DNA from: Marinovum sp048263515
Lineage (GTDB): Bacteria; Pseudomonadota; Alphaproteobacteria; Rhodobacterales; Rhodobacteraceae
Assembly (NCBI RefSeq): GCF_048263515.1
Contig: NZ_JBLXEC010000006.1
Span: forward strand, 62,001-126,000
DNA: 64,000 nt
Reading direction: 5' to 3'
Every line of letters begins with the position of its first letter. The first letter of the stretch is position 1. Both the position numbers and the translations under genes were made by a program. Under the pieces are notes generated by a model, which saw nothing but the letters and a program-made list of their open reading frames with translations, did no database searches and was not told the DNA's origin. Below, one piece after another: positions 1 through 10,717 of the stretch.

Positions 1-584
1 CCGAGGGCGGCGTGCTCTTCATCGACGGCATCGCCGACCTGCCGGCTGACAGCCAGCTCGACCTGCTCGACTTGCTGGACGCGGGCCACGGGGTGCGGCT
101 GATCGCCGGCGCCGTTGACGGGCTGGACCAGCCCTTTGCCGAAGGGCGGGTGACCGCCGACCTCTACTATCGCCTCAACGTGCACGTGGTGCGCATTCCG
201 GCGCTCTCGGAGCGGCCAGAGGATATCCCTGTGCTGTTCCGCCACTACGTCGATCAGGCCGCCGAACAGGCCGGCATCACCCCGCCAGAGATCAGCCCGG
301 ACCATGCCGCCGCCCTGATGGCACAGAGCTGGCCAGGCAATGCCCGGTCGCTGATGTCGGCGGCAATGCGCTTTGTTCTGGGGATGCCGGAGGAGGTGGC
401 GCGCAATTCCGAGCAGGGGCTCGCGGCGCAGATGGCGCAGGTCGAACGCTCGCTGCTGATCGCCGCGCTCAGCCGGCAGAACGGCCGCGCCTCGGAGGCG
501 GCGAAACAGCTGAAACTGCCGCGCAAGACGCTTTATGACAAGCTCGCGCGTTACGGCATCAAGCCCGAGGACTACCGTCGCTAG
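1..584 (+). CDS. DctD-like sigma-54-type response regulator, C-terminal part (5' end outside window)
   Basis: Only the end of the gene is present; the open frame runs in from base 3 (GAG GGC GGC GTG). It holds the second half of a sigma-54 activator AAA+ domain (EGGVLFIDGIADLP, then ADLYYRLNVHVVRIP and LSERPEDIP), the WPGN segment, and a Fis-type helix-turn-helix in the last 45 residues ending KTLYDKLARYGIKPEDYRR. This matches the DctD/NtrC class that responds to C4-dicarboxylate sensor kinases. The Walker B glutamate is Gly here (FIDG instead of LDE) and the first arginine-finger position is Thr, so ATPase activity may be lost. The receiver domain and GAFTGA loop cannot be seen. The stop codon shares the palindrome CTAG with the convergent VWA gene. 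Confidence 0.85.
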   Translation, partial: EGGVLFIDGIADLPADSQLDLLDLLDAGHGVRLIAGAVDGLDQPFAEGRVTADLYYRLNVHVVRIPALSERPEDIPVLFRHYVDQAAEQAGITPPEISPDHAAALMAQSWPGNARSLMSAAMRFVLGMPEEVARNSEQGLAAQMAQVERSLLIAALSRQNGRASEAAKQLKLPRKTLYDKLARYGIKPEDYRR

Positions 585-1765
585 CGGGCCAGCGCCTTCA
601 TCCCGCGTTCCAGACCTTCGAGCGTCATCGGTACCATCGCGCCTTCGAAGATTTCGCGGATCATGCCGATCGACTGGGTATAGTCCCAATGCCGTTCCGG
701 CACCGGGTTGATCCAGAGGTTGTCGGGCCATTGGTCGCGGGCACGCTGCAGCCAGACCTGGCCGGCCTCTTCGTTCCAGTGCTCGTTGGCGCCGCCGGCA
801 TAGGCGATCTCATAGGGGCTCATCGAGGCATCGCCGACGAAGATGCACTTGTAGTCCGAGCCATAGGTGCGCAGCACTTCCCAAGTCGGCGTCACTTCCG
901 ACCAGCGGCGGCGATTGTCGCGCCAGACGCCTTCATACAGGCAATTGTGGAAGTAGTAGTATTCGAGGTGCTTGAACTCGCTGCGCGCGGCCGAGAACAG
1001 CTCTTCCACCACCCGGATATGCGCATCCATCGAGCCGCCGACATCGAGAAACAGCACCACCTTGACCGCATTGTGCCGCTCCGGCCGGGTCTTGACGTCG
1101 AGGTAGCCGTTTTCGGCGGTGGCGCGGATCGTGCCGTCGAGGTCGAGCTCTTCGTTCGCGCCGGTGCGCGCCCAGTTGCGCAGGCGTTTCAGCGCCACCT
1201 TGATGTTGCGGGTGCCAAGCTCGATGTTGTCGTCGAGATTGCGGAATTCGCGCTTGTCCCAGACCTTGACCGCGCGCTGGTGGCGGCTTTTTTCCTGGCC
1301 GATGCGCACGCCTTCGGGGTTGTAGCCATTGGCGCCGAAAGGCGAGGTGCCGGCGGTGCCGATCCACTTGGAGCCGCCTTGGTGACGGCCTTTCTGCTCT
1401 TCGAGCCGCTTCTTCAGCGTCTCCATCAGCTTGTCGAAGCCGCCGAGGCTCTGGATCTCGGCCATTTCCTCGGGGCTGAGATGCTTCTCGGCCATCTTGC
1501 GCAACCAGTCCTCCGGCAGGTCGACGGCATTCAGCACGTCCTGCGCCGAGACCGTCTCGAGCCCCTTGAAGCTGTGGGCGAATGCGCGGTCGAACTTGTC
1601 GAGATTGCGCTCGTCCTTCACCATGGCGGTGCGGGCGAGGTAATAGAAGGCATCGACGTCATAGGTCACGAGACCCGCGCTCATGCCTTCGAGAAAGGTG
1701 AGATATTCCCTGAGCGAGACCGGGACGCCGACGCGCCGCAGGGTTTCGAAGAAGGGGACGAACAT
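581..1765 (-). CDS. VWA domain protein (CoxE-like), partner of a MoxR ATPase
   Basis: 394 aa. A von Willebrand factor A fold occupies roughly residues 230-394; the metal site motif is DVGGSMD near residue 240, a variant of the usual DxSxS. The N-terminal half is charged and helical (KKRLEEQKG region) with no signal peptide, so it is cytoplasmic. VWA proteins of this type act with MoxR-family AAA+ ATPases as metallochaperone-like or assembly factors; the MoxR gene lies upstream on the same strand at 4263-5102. It follows the 55-aa membrane protein by 10 bp. The target of the pair cannot be deduced from this window. Confidence 0.85.
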   Translation of the reverse strand: MFVPFFETLRRVGVPVSLREYLTFLEGMSAGLVTYDVDAFYYLARTAMVKDERNLDKFDRAFAHSFKGLETVSAQDVLNAVDLPEDWLRKMAEKHLSPEEMAEIQSLGGFDKLMETLKKRLEEQKGRHQGGSKWIGTAGTSPFGANGYNPEGVRIGQEKSRHQRAVKVWDKREFRNLDDNIELGTRNIKVALKRLRNWARTGANEELDLDGTIRATAENGYLDVKTRPERHNAVKVVLFLDVGGSMDAHIRVVEELFSAARSEFKHLEYYYFHNCLYEGVWRDNRRRWSEVTPTWEVLRTYGSDYKCIFVGDASMSPYEIAYAGGANEHWNEEAGQVWLQRARDQWPDNLWINPVPERHWDYTQSIGMIREIFEGAMVPMTLEGLERGMKALAR

Positions 1766-1775
1766 GGCCCGCGCC

Positions 1776-1943
1776 TCAGAGCGCGAGGCGGTGGATCACC
1801 AGCGTCGCCAGCATGCCCAGAAGCGCGAAGGCCAGGGCATAGATGCCGACATATTGCACCACATCCAGCGTCTTGCCGCCGCGCCGCTTGGCGATCGTGC
1901 CGCCGATGATACCGCCGAGTATGGCGCCGATGATGACCAGCAT
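1776..1943 (-). CDS. Small membrane protein, 55 aa
   Basis: A short frame beginning MLVIIGAILGGIIGGTIAKR. It has two hydrophobic segments (about residues 2-17 and 30-52) joined by a short basic loop, KRRGGKTLD, giving a hairpin membrane topology. It lies between the DUF2927 lipoprotein and the VWA gene, with spacings of 39 and 10 bp on the same strand, so it probably belongs to their transcript. Similar short proteins sit at this place in other Rhodobacteraceae, as far as I recall, but no function is established. Codon use resembles its neighbours. Confidence 0.7.
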   Translation of the reverse strand: MLVIIGAILGGIIGGTIAKRRGGKTLDVVQYVGIYALAFALLGMLATLVIHRLAL

Positions 1944-1982
1944 CTTCTTGTGTCCTCTTGCCTGCGGTGGCGCTGGCGGGGG

Positions 1983-3359
1983 TTACCCGCGCTGGCCCTT
2001 GAGCGGGCTGAGCGAGGCAATCTCGCGCAATTTCGCGCGCACCGCCCAATCCGCGCCAAAGCCGTAGCGCGCCCATCCCAGAGAGTCCATCCGCACTTCG
2101 CGTGCCTCCGAGACCCTTCCGGTCAGGTCAAGCGCCTCGGCCCGCAACAGCAGCAGCGTGCTCAGAAGTGCCGCGTTCTCGTGCCGCGCGGCGGTGTCTA
2201 TATGCGGCGCCACCAGCGCCAGCGTGGTCTCTGGCCGGCCACGCGCCAGTTCCAGCGCGCCCAGCTGCGAGGCGACGTAGGCAAGGTGCAGATCGGTCGA
2301 GGGGCTCATCCGGTAGAAGCGGCCGGCGGCCTCGAATTCGGCGCGCGCCTGATCGGGGTCGGTGATCAGCAGGATGCGGCCCATGGCGTAATGCGAAAAG
2401 GCACGACGGTGATCCTGCCAGCCCATGGCCGAGGCAACCTGGAGCGCCTCGGTGGCGGCAGCGCGGCGCTGGAAGTGCTTGGCGCCGGGGCCCAGCGCCT
2501 TTTGCACCGCGTCGATCCAGACCCTGGGCGTGCGCGACTGGCGGTTGACGCCGAGGCCTTCGCCACCCGGGTTGAGCCGCGCCAGGATGCCGGGCAGGCG
2601 GGCGGCGACCACCGCGCGGTTCATGCCGGAGCTCAGCGCGCTGTCATAGGTGGCGCGCAGGATCAGCATGTCGAAGCCCGTCAGCACGGTGTGGACGTTG
2701 TCGTCGTTGAACACCGAATCCGACAGCCGGTAGAGATCGTTGAGCGGCCCGAGCGATTGCGCCAGTTCCTCGTGCAGGCAATCGCGCATCTCCTGCGGGG
2801 TGGTGTCGTTGGGCACGAAGATCGCCACCGAGGTGCGCTCTTCCAGCTTGGCCCAGTTCAGCAGGCTCGAGCGGCGCTTGCGCTTGTACTCGGCAATCGA
2901 AGAGACATTGGGCACCACGAAACAGGCCGCCATCGGCAGGGCGCGGCGGATCTCGGCCGAGCTGATCGCCTCGATGGTGACCTGCGCCGGCGTGTCGGCG
3001 CTGACCTGGCGGATGTCGAGCCCGGCCTCCGCGCGCAGCCGGTGCAGCAGGCGCTTGAGATCGCGGTCGAGCTGCGCCGGGGCATTGCCGGTCACCCTGA
3101 CGGCAATCGGCCCCTCGAAGCGCGACAGCCGCGGCAGCTGCCGGCCGCTCTCGAGCTGGAAATGCAGGTCCATGAAATCGCGGGCAATGTCGGAATTCGA
3201 CCGGCTGGCGGGCAGGGGCCGCGGCACCGAGAAGGTCTTCATCGCCGGCAGCGAGGAGTCAAGGCTCGCGGCCCGGGTCGGCGTGTCCGACGGCGCGATC
3301 GGCATGCAGGCGGAGAGCAGGAGAACAAAGGGAAGAAAGAACGGACGGGTGCGACGCAT
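1983..3359 (-). CDS. DUF2927-family lipoprotein
   Basis: 458 aa. The N-terminus is a lipoprotein signal with lipobox LLLSAC (Cys about residue 18), so the mature protein should be membrane-anchored on the periplasmic side. The middle region contains CLHEELAQSLGPLNDLYRLS, the conserved core of DUF2927; the HEE part resembles a metalloprotease zinc motif, but activity is unproven. The C-terminal third (about 280-450) is helical and TPR-like, with AEFEAAGRFYRMSPSTD and SQLGALELARGRPE. It starts 3 bp after the GNAT gene stops, indicating co-transcription. Function unknown. Confidence 0.8.
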   Translation of the reverse strand: MRRTRPFFLPFVLLLSACMPIAPSDTPTRAASLDSSLPAMKTFSVPRPLPASRSNSDIARDFMDLHFQLESGRQLPRLSRFEGPIAVRVTGNAPAQLDRDLKRLLHRLRAEAGLDIRQVSADTPAQVTIEAISSAEIRRALPMAACFVVPNVSSIAEYKRKRRSSLLNWAKLEERTSVAIFVPNDTTPQEMRDCLHEELAQSLGPLNDLYRLSDSVFNDDNVHTVLTGFDMLILRATYDSALSSGMNRAVVAARLPGILARLNPGGEGLGVNRQSRTPRVWIDAVQKALGPGAKHFQRRAAATEALQVASAMGWQDHRRAFSHYAMGRILLITDPDQARAEFEAAGRFYRMSPSTDLHLAYVASQLGALELARGRPETTLALVAPHIDTAARHENAALLSTLLLLRAEALDLTGRVSEAREVRMDSLGWARYGFGADWAVRAKLREIASLSPLKGQRG

Positions 3360-3362
3360 GTC

Positions 3363-3827
3363 TCAGGCTCTCTGATATTTGATGAAAGGGGTCAGCACTC
3401 CGATGCGGTCATAGAGATCGCGGGCGGTGTGGTTGAACTCCTGAGTGAGCCAGTAGACCGACGGCGCGCCGGCGGCATCGGCGGCGGCATAGACCGCCTC
3501 CATCAGCTTGCGACCGATGCCCCGGCCGCGCAACTCGGGCGCGGCATAAAGGTCCTGCAGGTAACAGACGTCTTCCTCTTTCCAGCCGTGACGGTGGAAG
3601 AGGTAATGCGCGAGGCCCACCAGACGGCCGTCGCACTCGGCGACAAGGGCGTTGAAATCGCGCGGATCGTCGCCCAGCAGCCGGCGAAAGGTGGTGTCAA
3701 ACACCGCCTCGGGCAGGGTGGTTTCGTAGAATGCCAGATACCCCTGCCAGAGCGCCTGCCAATTGCCCCGATCCTCGGGCCGCAATTCACGGATGGTTAC
3801 GGGAAGACCCGCTGCCTCTTTGGACAT
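3363..3827 (-). CDS. GNAT-family N-acetyltransferase
   Basis: 154 aa, the usual length for a single GNAT domain. The acetyl-CoA binding motif A is visible as LYAAPELRGRGIGRKLMEAVY (about residues 88-108), with the R/Q-x-x-G-x-G/A pattern as RGRGIG. The end, YWLTQEFNHTARDLYDRIG, fits motif B, where an Asn and Tyr near the C-terminus contact CoA. The substrate is not predictable. It is the first gene after the repeat-containing gap downstream of moxR and sits 3 bp upstream of the DUF2927 gene. Confidence 0.85.
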   Translation of the reverse strand: MSKEAAGLPVTIRELRPEDRGNWQALWQGYLAFYETTLPEAVFDTTFRRLLGDDPRDFNALVAECDGRLVGLAHYLFHRHGWKEEDVCYLQDLYAAPELRGRGIGRKLMEAVYAAADAAGAPSVYWLTQEFNHTARDLYDRIGVLTPFIKYQRA

Positions 3828-4123
3828 TTATTTGTCTGCCTGCTCTCTCGGATGCGTCTAGACATCCGTCATGGCTTTGTCGCCTTTTGGGTGAGTATAG
3901 GGCAATGTCATGAATTTCTAAGCCGCTTTTCCGCCATGAATTGCCCGCGGGCGAAACCGTTGCAATTCAGCCGTATCAAGGGGTTGGCTTGTGGGGCGGT
4001 GATCTGGATCACACCAGATGTGGTGGGATCGGGGGGTCCTCTGTGCGGTTTGGGTGGCAGTGGGCTGCGGCTGTGGGTGCCTTATTGGGTGCCGTGGATC
4101 GCTTGGCTGGCGTGGGGGGAAGT

Positions 4124-4183
4124 GGGGGCTCTGCCCCCGTCGCCATGGGCGACTCCCCCGAGGGTATTTTTTGGCAAGAGGAA
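4124..4183 (+). repeat. Dispersed hairpin element, copy 1
   Basis: A GGGGGCTCTGCCCCC hairpin, then CCCCCGAGGGTATTTTTT and GGCAAGAGGAA. It is the same architecture as copies at 48196-48254, 48329-48385, 52894-52939 and 62240-62299. It lies in the 435-bp gap between moxR and the GNAT gene, on the strand opposite to those genes. The rest of this gap (3828-4123 and 4184-4262) is G-rich and I see no gene in it. Confidence 0.75.
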
Positions 4184-4262
4184 TGGGGGGGGGTGGGCGC
4201 TTTGGTCGGATTTGTGCCTCTGGGGGGCGCCGGGGGTGGGCGCCCCTTGGGCGAGCGGGGGG

Positions 4263-5102
4263 TCAGCGGGCGCGGCGGGCCATGAAGGCGAGGCGCTCGA
4301 AGAGGTGCACGTCCTGCTCGTTCTTCAGCAGCGCGCCGTGCAGCTTGGGCAGGGCGCTGGCGCCGTCGCGGGCGAGATCCTCGGGGGTGAGGTCCTCGGC
4401 CAGCAGCAGCTTGAGCCAGTCGAGCACCTCTGACGTGGAAGGTTTCTTCTTCAGCCCGGCCTGATCGCGGATCTCGTAGAACTGGGTCAGCGCGGTGGTC
4501 AGCAGCGCGTCCTTGATGCCGGGGTGATGCACCTCGACGATCTTGCGCATGGTCGCCTCGTCGGGAAAGCGGATGTAATGGAAGAAGCAGCGGCGCAGAA
4601 AGGCGTCGGGCAGTTCCTTTTCATTGTTCGAGGTGATGATCACGATCGGGCGCTGCCGCGCCTTGATGGTTTCGCCGGTCTCGTAGACGTGGAATTCCAT
4701 CTTGTCGAGTTCCTGAAGCAGGTCGTTGGGGAACTCGATGTCGGCCTTGTCGATCTCGTCGATCAGCAGCACCACCTTCTCGTCGGCCTCGAAGGCCTGC
4801 CAGAGCTTGCCCTTGCGGATGTAGTTGCGCACGTCATGCACCCGCTCTTCGCCGAGCTGGCTGTCGCGCAGGCGCGAGACGGCGTCATATTCGTAGAGCC
4901 CCTGCTGCGCCTTGGTGGTCGACTTGATGTTCCATTCCAGCATCCGCAGGCCCAGCGCCTCGGCCACCTGGCGGGCCAGTTCGGTCTTGCCGGTGCCGGG
5001 TTCGCCCTTGACCAGAAGCGGGCGTTCCAGCGTGACAGCGGCGTTTACCGCTAACGTGAGGTCGTCTGTCGCCACATAGCTTTCGGTGCCCTCGAATTTC
5101 AT
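4263..5102 (-). CDS. MoxR-family AAA+ ATPase
   Basis: 279 aa. Walker A is GEPGTGKTELA (about residues 33-43), Walker B is VVLLIDEIDKAD (about 111-122), and the sensor region reads PIVIITSNNEKELPDAFLRRC. This is the MoxR ATPase layout that works with a VWA protein, and such a gene lies downstream at 581-1765 on the same strand. It is cytoplasmic. The end of the gene is followed by a G-rich gap with a dispersed repeat, so it may or may not be on one transcript with the GNAT-DUF2927-VWA set. The client of the chaperone is unknown. Confidence 0.88.
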   Translation of the reverse strand: MKFEGTESYVATDDLTLAVNAAVTLERPLLVKGEPGTGKTELARQVAEALGLRMLEWNIKSTTKAQQGLYEYDAVSRLRDSQLGEERVHDVRNYIRKGKLWQAFEADEKVVLLIDEIDKADIEFPNDLLQELDKMEFHVYETGETIKARQRPIVIITSNNEKELPDAFLRRCFFHYIRFPDEATMRKIVEVHHPGIKDALLTTALTQFYEIRDQAGLKKKPSTSEVLDWLKLLLAEDLTPEDLARDGASALPKLHGALLKNEQDVHLFERLAFMARRAR

Positions 5103-5284
5103 GTCCGCTCCTTGATCCTGGCTGTCGCCGCGGACCCTAGCGATCCGAGGAATTCACCGCAATACAGCGCTTTGTGTAGTGACATTCTCGTGCTCACGGA
5201 GTAATCGAAGCGCGCAGGGGTTGCCGGTCAAAGGGAGGGCTAAACTTGATTTCATCTGAGGCTGGCCAAAAAAAGGGAGCGGAT

Positions 5285-5707
5285 ATGAAACAGGAATCGT
5301 TTCTACCCGAAGATTATCGTCCGGCGGAGGACGAACCATTCATGAACGAGCGGCATCTCGAATATTTTCGCCGCAAGCTGATTACCTGGAAGAACGAACT
5401 TCTCGACGAAACCCGCGACACCATCGAAGGGCTTCAGGAGAGCACGCGCAACATTCCCGACGTGGCCGACCGCGCCAGCGAAGAGACCGACCGTGCCATC
5501 GAGCTGCGCACCCGTGACCGGCAGCGCAAGCTTGTCGCCAAGATCAATGCGGCCCTGCGCCGGATCGACGAGGGCGAATACGGCTATTGCGAAGTGACCG
5601 GCGAGCCGATTTCGCTCAAGCGTCTGGATGCGCGCCCGATCGCCACCATGAGCCTCGAGGCGCAGGAGCGTCACGAGCGCCGCGAGAAGGTGCACCGCGA
5701 AGATTGA
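5285..5707 (+). CDS. dksA: RNA polymerase-binding transcription factor DksA
   Basis: 140 aa from the ATG at 5285, preceded by AAAGGGAGCGGAT; an in-frame upstream start at 5246 lacks a Shine-Dalgarno and adds residues outside the family pattern. The coiled coil spans about residues 25-95 and carries DVADRASEE, matching the DxxDxA tip that reaches into the polymerase secondary channel. The zinc-finger region keeps only one of four canonical cysteines (GYCEVTGEPI, then MSLEAQERHE). Cysteine-poor DksA is known from Rhodobacter sphaeroides and acts without a normal zinc site. Role: stringent-response control of rRNA and amino-acid promoters with ppGpp. An intrinsic terminator follows 26 bp downstream. 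Confidence 0.9.
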   Translation: MKQESFLPEDYRPAEDEPFMNERHLEYFRRKLITWKNELLDETRDTIEGLQESTRNIPDVADRASEETDRAIELRTRDRQRKLVAKINAALRRIDEGEYGYCEVTGEPISLKRLDARPIATMSLEAQERHERREKVHRED

Positions 5708-5732
5708 GCCGCGGGCCGATCGAACGATCCTG

Positions 5733-5764
5733 AAAACGCCGGGGCCTCTTGCTCCGGCGTTTTT
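5733..5764 (+). terminator. Intrinsic terminator of dksA
   Basis: Ten-base arms AAAACGCCGG and CCGGCGTTTT with an 11-nt loop, ending in a run of T. It lies 26 bp after the dksA stop and directly before the monooxygenase gene. Confidence 0.85.
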
Positions 5765-5794
5765 GTCACAAGGGTCATGTCAGAGAGGGGACGG

Positions 5795-6976
5795 ATGAGC
5801 CTTCTGGGTCTGGACATCTGCATAATCGGCGGCGGCATCGGCGGGCTGGCCGCGGCGCTGTGCCTGAGCGGGCGGGGCGCGCAGGTCACCCTTCTGGAAC
5901 AGGCCGAAGCATTGCGAGAGGTCGGCGCCGGCCTGCAGGTCAGCCCCAACGGCTTGCGGGTGATCGAGGCGCTGGGGCTAGCGACGGAGCTTGCGGCGCG
6001 TGGGGTTCAAGGCAGGGCGGTCTCGCTGCGGGATTTCCGCGACGGGGGCGAGGTGGCACGGCTCGACCTGGGGCTGCTGCCGGAGGACCAGCGCTATTTC
6101 TTTGTCCATCGCGCCGATCTGATCGACCTTCTCGCCGGCGAGGCGCGCGCGCGCGGCGTCGAGGTCAGGCTGGGGGCGCAGGTGGCGGAGGTGCATCCCG
6201 GCAAGCGGCCCGAGCTGGTGATGGCGGATAGCAGTACCCGGACAGCTGACCTGGTGGTCGGGGCTGACGGGCTGCATTCGCGGCTGCGTGACGCGCTGAT
6301 CGGCGCGGCGAAACCGCAGTTCACCGGGCAGGTGGCCTGGCGGGCTGTCATCCCGAATGTCACCGGTCAGGGGCCCGAGGTGCAGGTGCATATGGGGCCG
6401 GGGCGGCATCTGGTCTGTTATCCGCTGCGCGATGGCCAGGTGCTCAACATCGTGGCGGCGCAGGAGCGCGAGGCCTGGGCAGAGGAGAGCTGGACCCACC
6501 GCGACGATCCCGCCAACCTGCGCGCGGCCTTTGCCCGGTTCGGCGGGCCGGTGCCCGAGATGCTCGGCGCGGTCGAGGAGGTCATGCTCTGGGGCCTGTT
6601 CCGTCACAAGGTGGCCGAGCGCTGGGTCGGCGGCAATTGCGCGCTGCTGGGGGACGCGGCGCATCCGACGCTGCCGTACCTCGCCCAGGGGGCCAACATG
6701 GCGCTGGAGGATGCCTGGGCGCTGAGCGCCTGTCTGGCCGGTCATGACGAGACGGCGGCCGGGCTCGCCGCCTATCAGCAGCTGCGCATGGCGCGCTGTC
6801 AGCGCATCGTCGAGACCGCCACCGGCAACGCCTGGAAATACCACCTGCGGCCCGGTCCGCTGCGACTGGCGGCGCATACCGCGCTGCGGCTCGGGGCGCG
6901 GCTGGCGCCGGTGCGGGCGCTGCGGCAGTTCGACTGGCTTTACGGATACGACGTGACGCGCCTGCCCGAAGGCTGA
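5795..6976 (+). CDS. FAD-dependent aromatic monooxygenase (salicylate/3-hydroxybenzoate hydroxylase type)
   Basis: 393 aa, the normal size for class A flavoprotein hydroxylases. The FAD dinucleotide fold is IIGGGIGGLAAALCL near the N-terminus; the DG motif is VGADGLHSRLRD (about residue 155) and the GD motif is LLGDAAHPTLPYLAQGANMA (about 290). I start it at 5795, after GAGGGGACGG, rather than at the ATG at 5777. It uses NAD(P)H and O2 to hydroxylate an aromatic ring; the substrate cannot be fixed from sequence. No aromatic-degradation genes adjoin it. Confidence 0.85.
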   Translation: MSLLGLDICIIGGGIGGLAAALCLSGRGAQVTLLEQAEALREVGAGLQVSPNGLRVIEALGLATELAARGVQGRAVSLRDFRDGGEVARLDLGLLPEDQRYFFVHRADLIDLLAGEARARGVEVRLGAQVAEVHPGKRPELVMADSSTRTADLVVGADGLHSRLRDALIGAAKPQFTGQVAWRAVIPNVTGQGPEVQVHMGPGRHLVCYPLRDGQVLNIVAAQEREAWAEESWTHRDDPANLRAAFARFGGPVPEMLGAVEEVMLWGLFRHKVAERWVGGNCALLGDAAHPTLPYLAQGANMALEDAWALSACLAGHDETAAGLAAYQQLRMARCQRIVETATGNAWKYHLRPGPLRLAAHTALRLGARLAPVRALRQFDWLYGYDVTRLPEG

Positions 6977-7022
6977 GACACGACGCCGCGGCACCGGGGG
7001 GAATTCCCGGCCTCAGGCGCAT

Positions 7023-7037
7023 GTTCGCCTTGTGTTC
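7023..7037 (+). promoter_or_regulatory. LexA (SOS) box upstream of uvrA
   Basis: GTTC at 7023-7026, a 7-base spacer and GTTC at 7034-7037. This is the direct repeat GTTC-N7-GTTC recognised by LexA in alphaproteobacteria, and it lies 66 bp before the uvrA start. It predicts DNA-damage induction of uvrA. Confidence 0.85.
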
Positions 7038-7103
7038 TCATTTTTCCATTGGCGAAGCGCCGGGCATCCCCTATGTGTTAACCACTGCCGAAGGGGGCCT
7101 GGA

Positions 7104-9989
<2,886 letters not shown>

Positions 9990-10020
9990 GCTTGGCGTCG
10001 GTCAGGCTTGGTGCTTCGAC

Positions 10021-10360
10021 GTCCCGGGCTTGACCCGGGACCTCGTGGTCAACGCTGGCGCAGTCCCTAGAAGTTTAGGTCCCGGATCGGGGTCCGAGAC
10101 GCGTTGGTGTGGGTAGTGGACGTTAGTCGGAAAGTACGACGCGTCCCGGGCTTGACCCGGGCCCTCATGGTTCACGCCGGCGCGGCCCTGGTGGAGAGGT
10201 CCCGGATCGGGGTCCAGGACGCGTTGGTTTGGGTGGCGGGTGTTGGTCGGAAAGCGCGCCGCGTCCCGGGCTTGACCCGGGACCTCATGGTTCACGCAGA
10301 CGCTGGCCATTGGCGTGGAGGTCCCGGAGCGGGGTCCAGGACGCGTTGGTGTGGGTGGCA
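10021..10360. repeat. Three tandem ~120-bp units with palindromic GTCCCGGG cores
   Basis: Units begin at 10021, 10143 and 10263 (periods 122 and 120). Each opens with the perfect hairpin GTCCCGGG-CTTGA-CCCGGGAC (third-arm base variable in unit 2), continues CCTC(A/G)TGGTYMACGC, and later has GGTCCCGGATCGGGGTCC and GACGCGTTGGT. The array fills the gap between the convergent uvrA and the 115-aa exported-protein gene. Related palindromes occur at 33683-33845. No gene is credible here; apparent frames are repeat artefacts. Confidence 0.85.
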
Positions 10361-10368
10361 GATGCCGC

Positions 10369-10716
10369 TCAGAACGCGCGGTTGGTCATGTGGGTGACGT
10401 CGGCGAGGATCTCGCGGCTGGCGCTGTCGGCGAGGTAGACCCGCCGGTCGACGCGGAAATACAGCGTGCCGTCGGTGACCGGGGGCAGGCCGTAGCGGCG
10501 GGTATTGATCATCACGTAATACTCGTCCGGCAGGATGTCACCGACCTCGAAAAGCGGCGGGCTGACGCGGGCCTGCTGGAACCGCTCGACCGGCTTTTCC
10601 GGTGCGATGACCCTGGCGGTCACGCATTTGCCGATGCTGATCCGGCACTCGGCAGCGGCGGGCAGGGCGGCGGCGAAGGTGATCGCCGCCGCGAGGGACA
10701 GGGTGAGGCGGCCCAT
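10369..10716 (-). CDS. Exported RcnB-like small protein
   Basis: 115 aa from the ATG at 10716, which begins one base after the TGA of the upstream gene. Residues 1-22 form a signal peptide ending AAAECR. The mature part contains VGDILPDEYYVMINTRRYGL and a DGTLYFRVDRRVYLAD segment, the pattern of the small periplasmic RcnB/DUF1236-like fold. Two cysteines (ECRISIGKC) could form a disulfide. It is coupled to the 367-aa gene, which carries two similar segments, so the two probably act in the same envelope process. Function unknown. Confidence 0.65.
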   Translation of the reverse strand: MGRLTLSLAAAITFAAALPAAAECRISIGKCVTARVIAPEKPVERFQQARVSPPLFEVGDILPDEYYVMINTRRYGLPPVTDGTLYFRVDRRVYLADSASREILADVTHMTNRAF

Positions 10717-10717
10717 G

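Noticed and set aside
1683..4433. 916-codon plus-strand open frame across several minus-strand genes
   Set aside because: It is antisense to four genes with clear families, has biased composition (His/Arg/Gln/Ala rich) and no recognisable domain. Long antisense frames are expected in GC-rich genomes.
5154..5339. 61-codon minus-strand frame before dksA
   Set aside because: Overlaps the dksA start and its promoter region; no ribosome site or recognisable family.
10002..10310. 102-codon minus-strand frame in the repeat array
   Set aside because: The peptide is itself a repeat (VNHEGPGQARD copies) generated by the 120-bp DNA units.
9990..10368. Possible CRISPR array in the tandem repeats
   Set aside because: Units are 120 bp with imperfect copies and no short identical repeats with unique spacers of even size; no cas genes.
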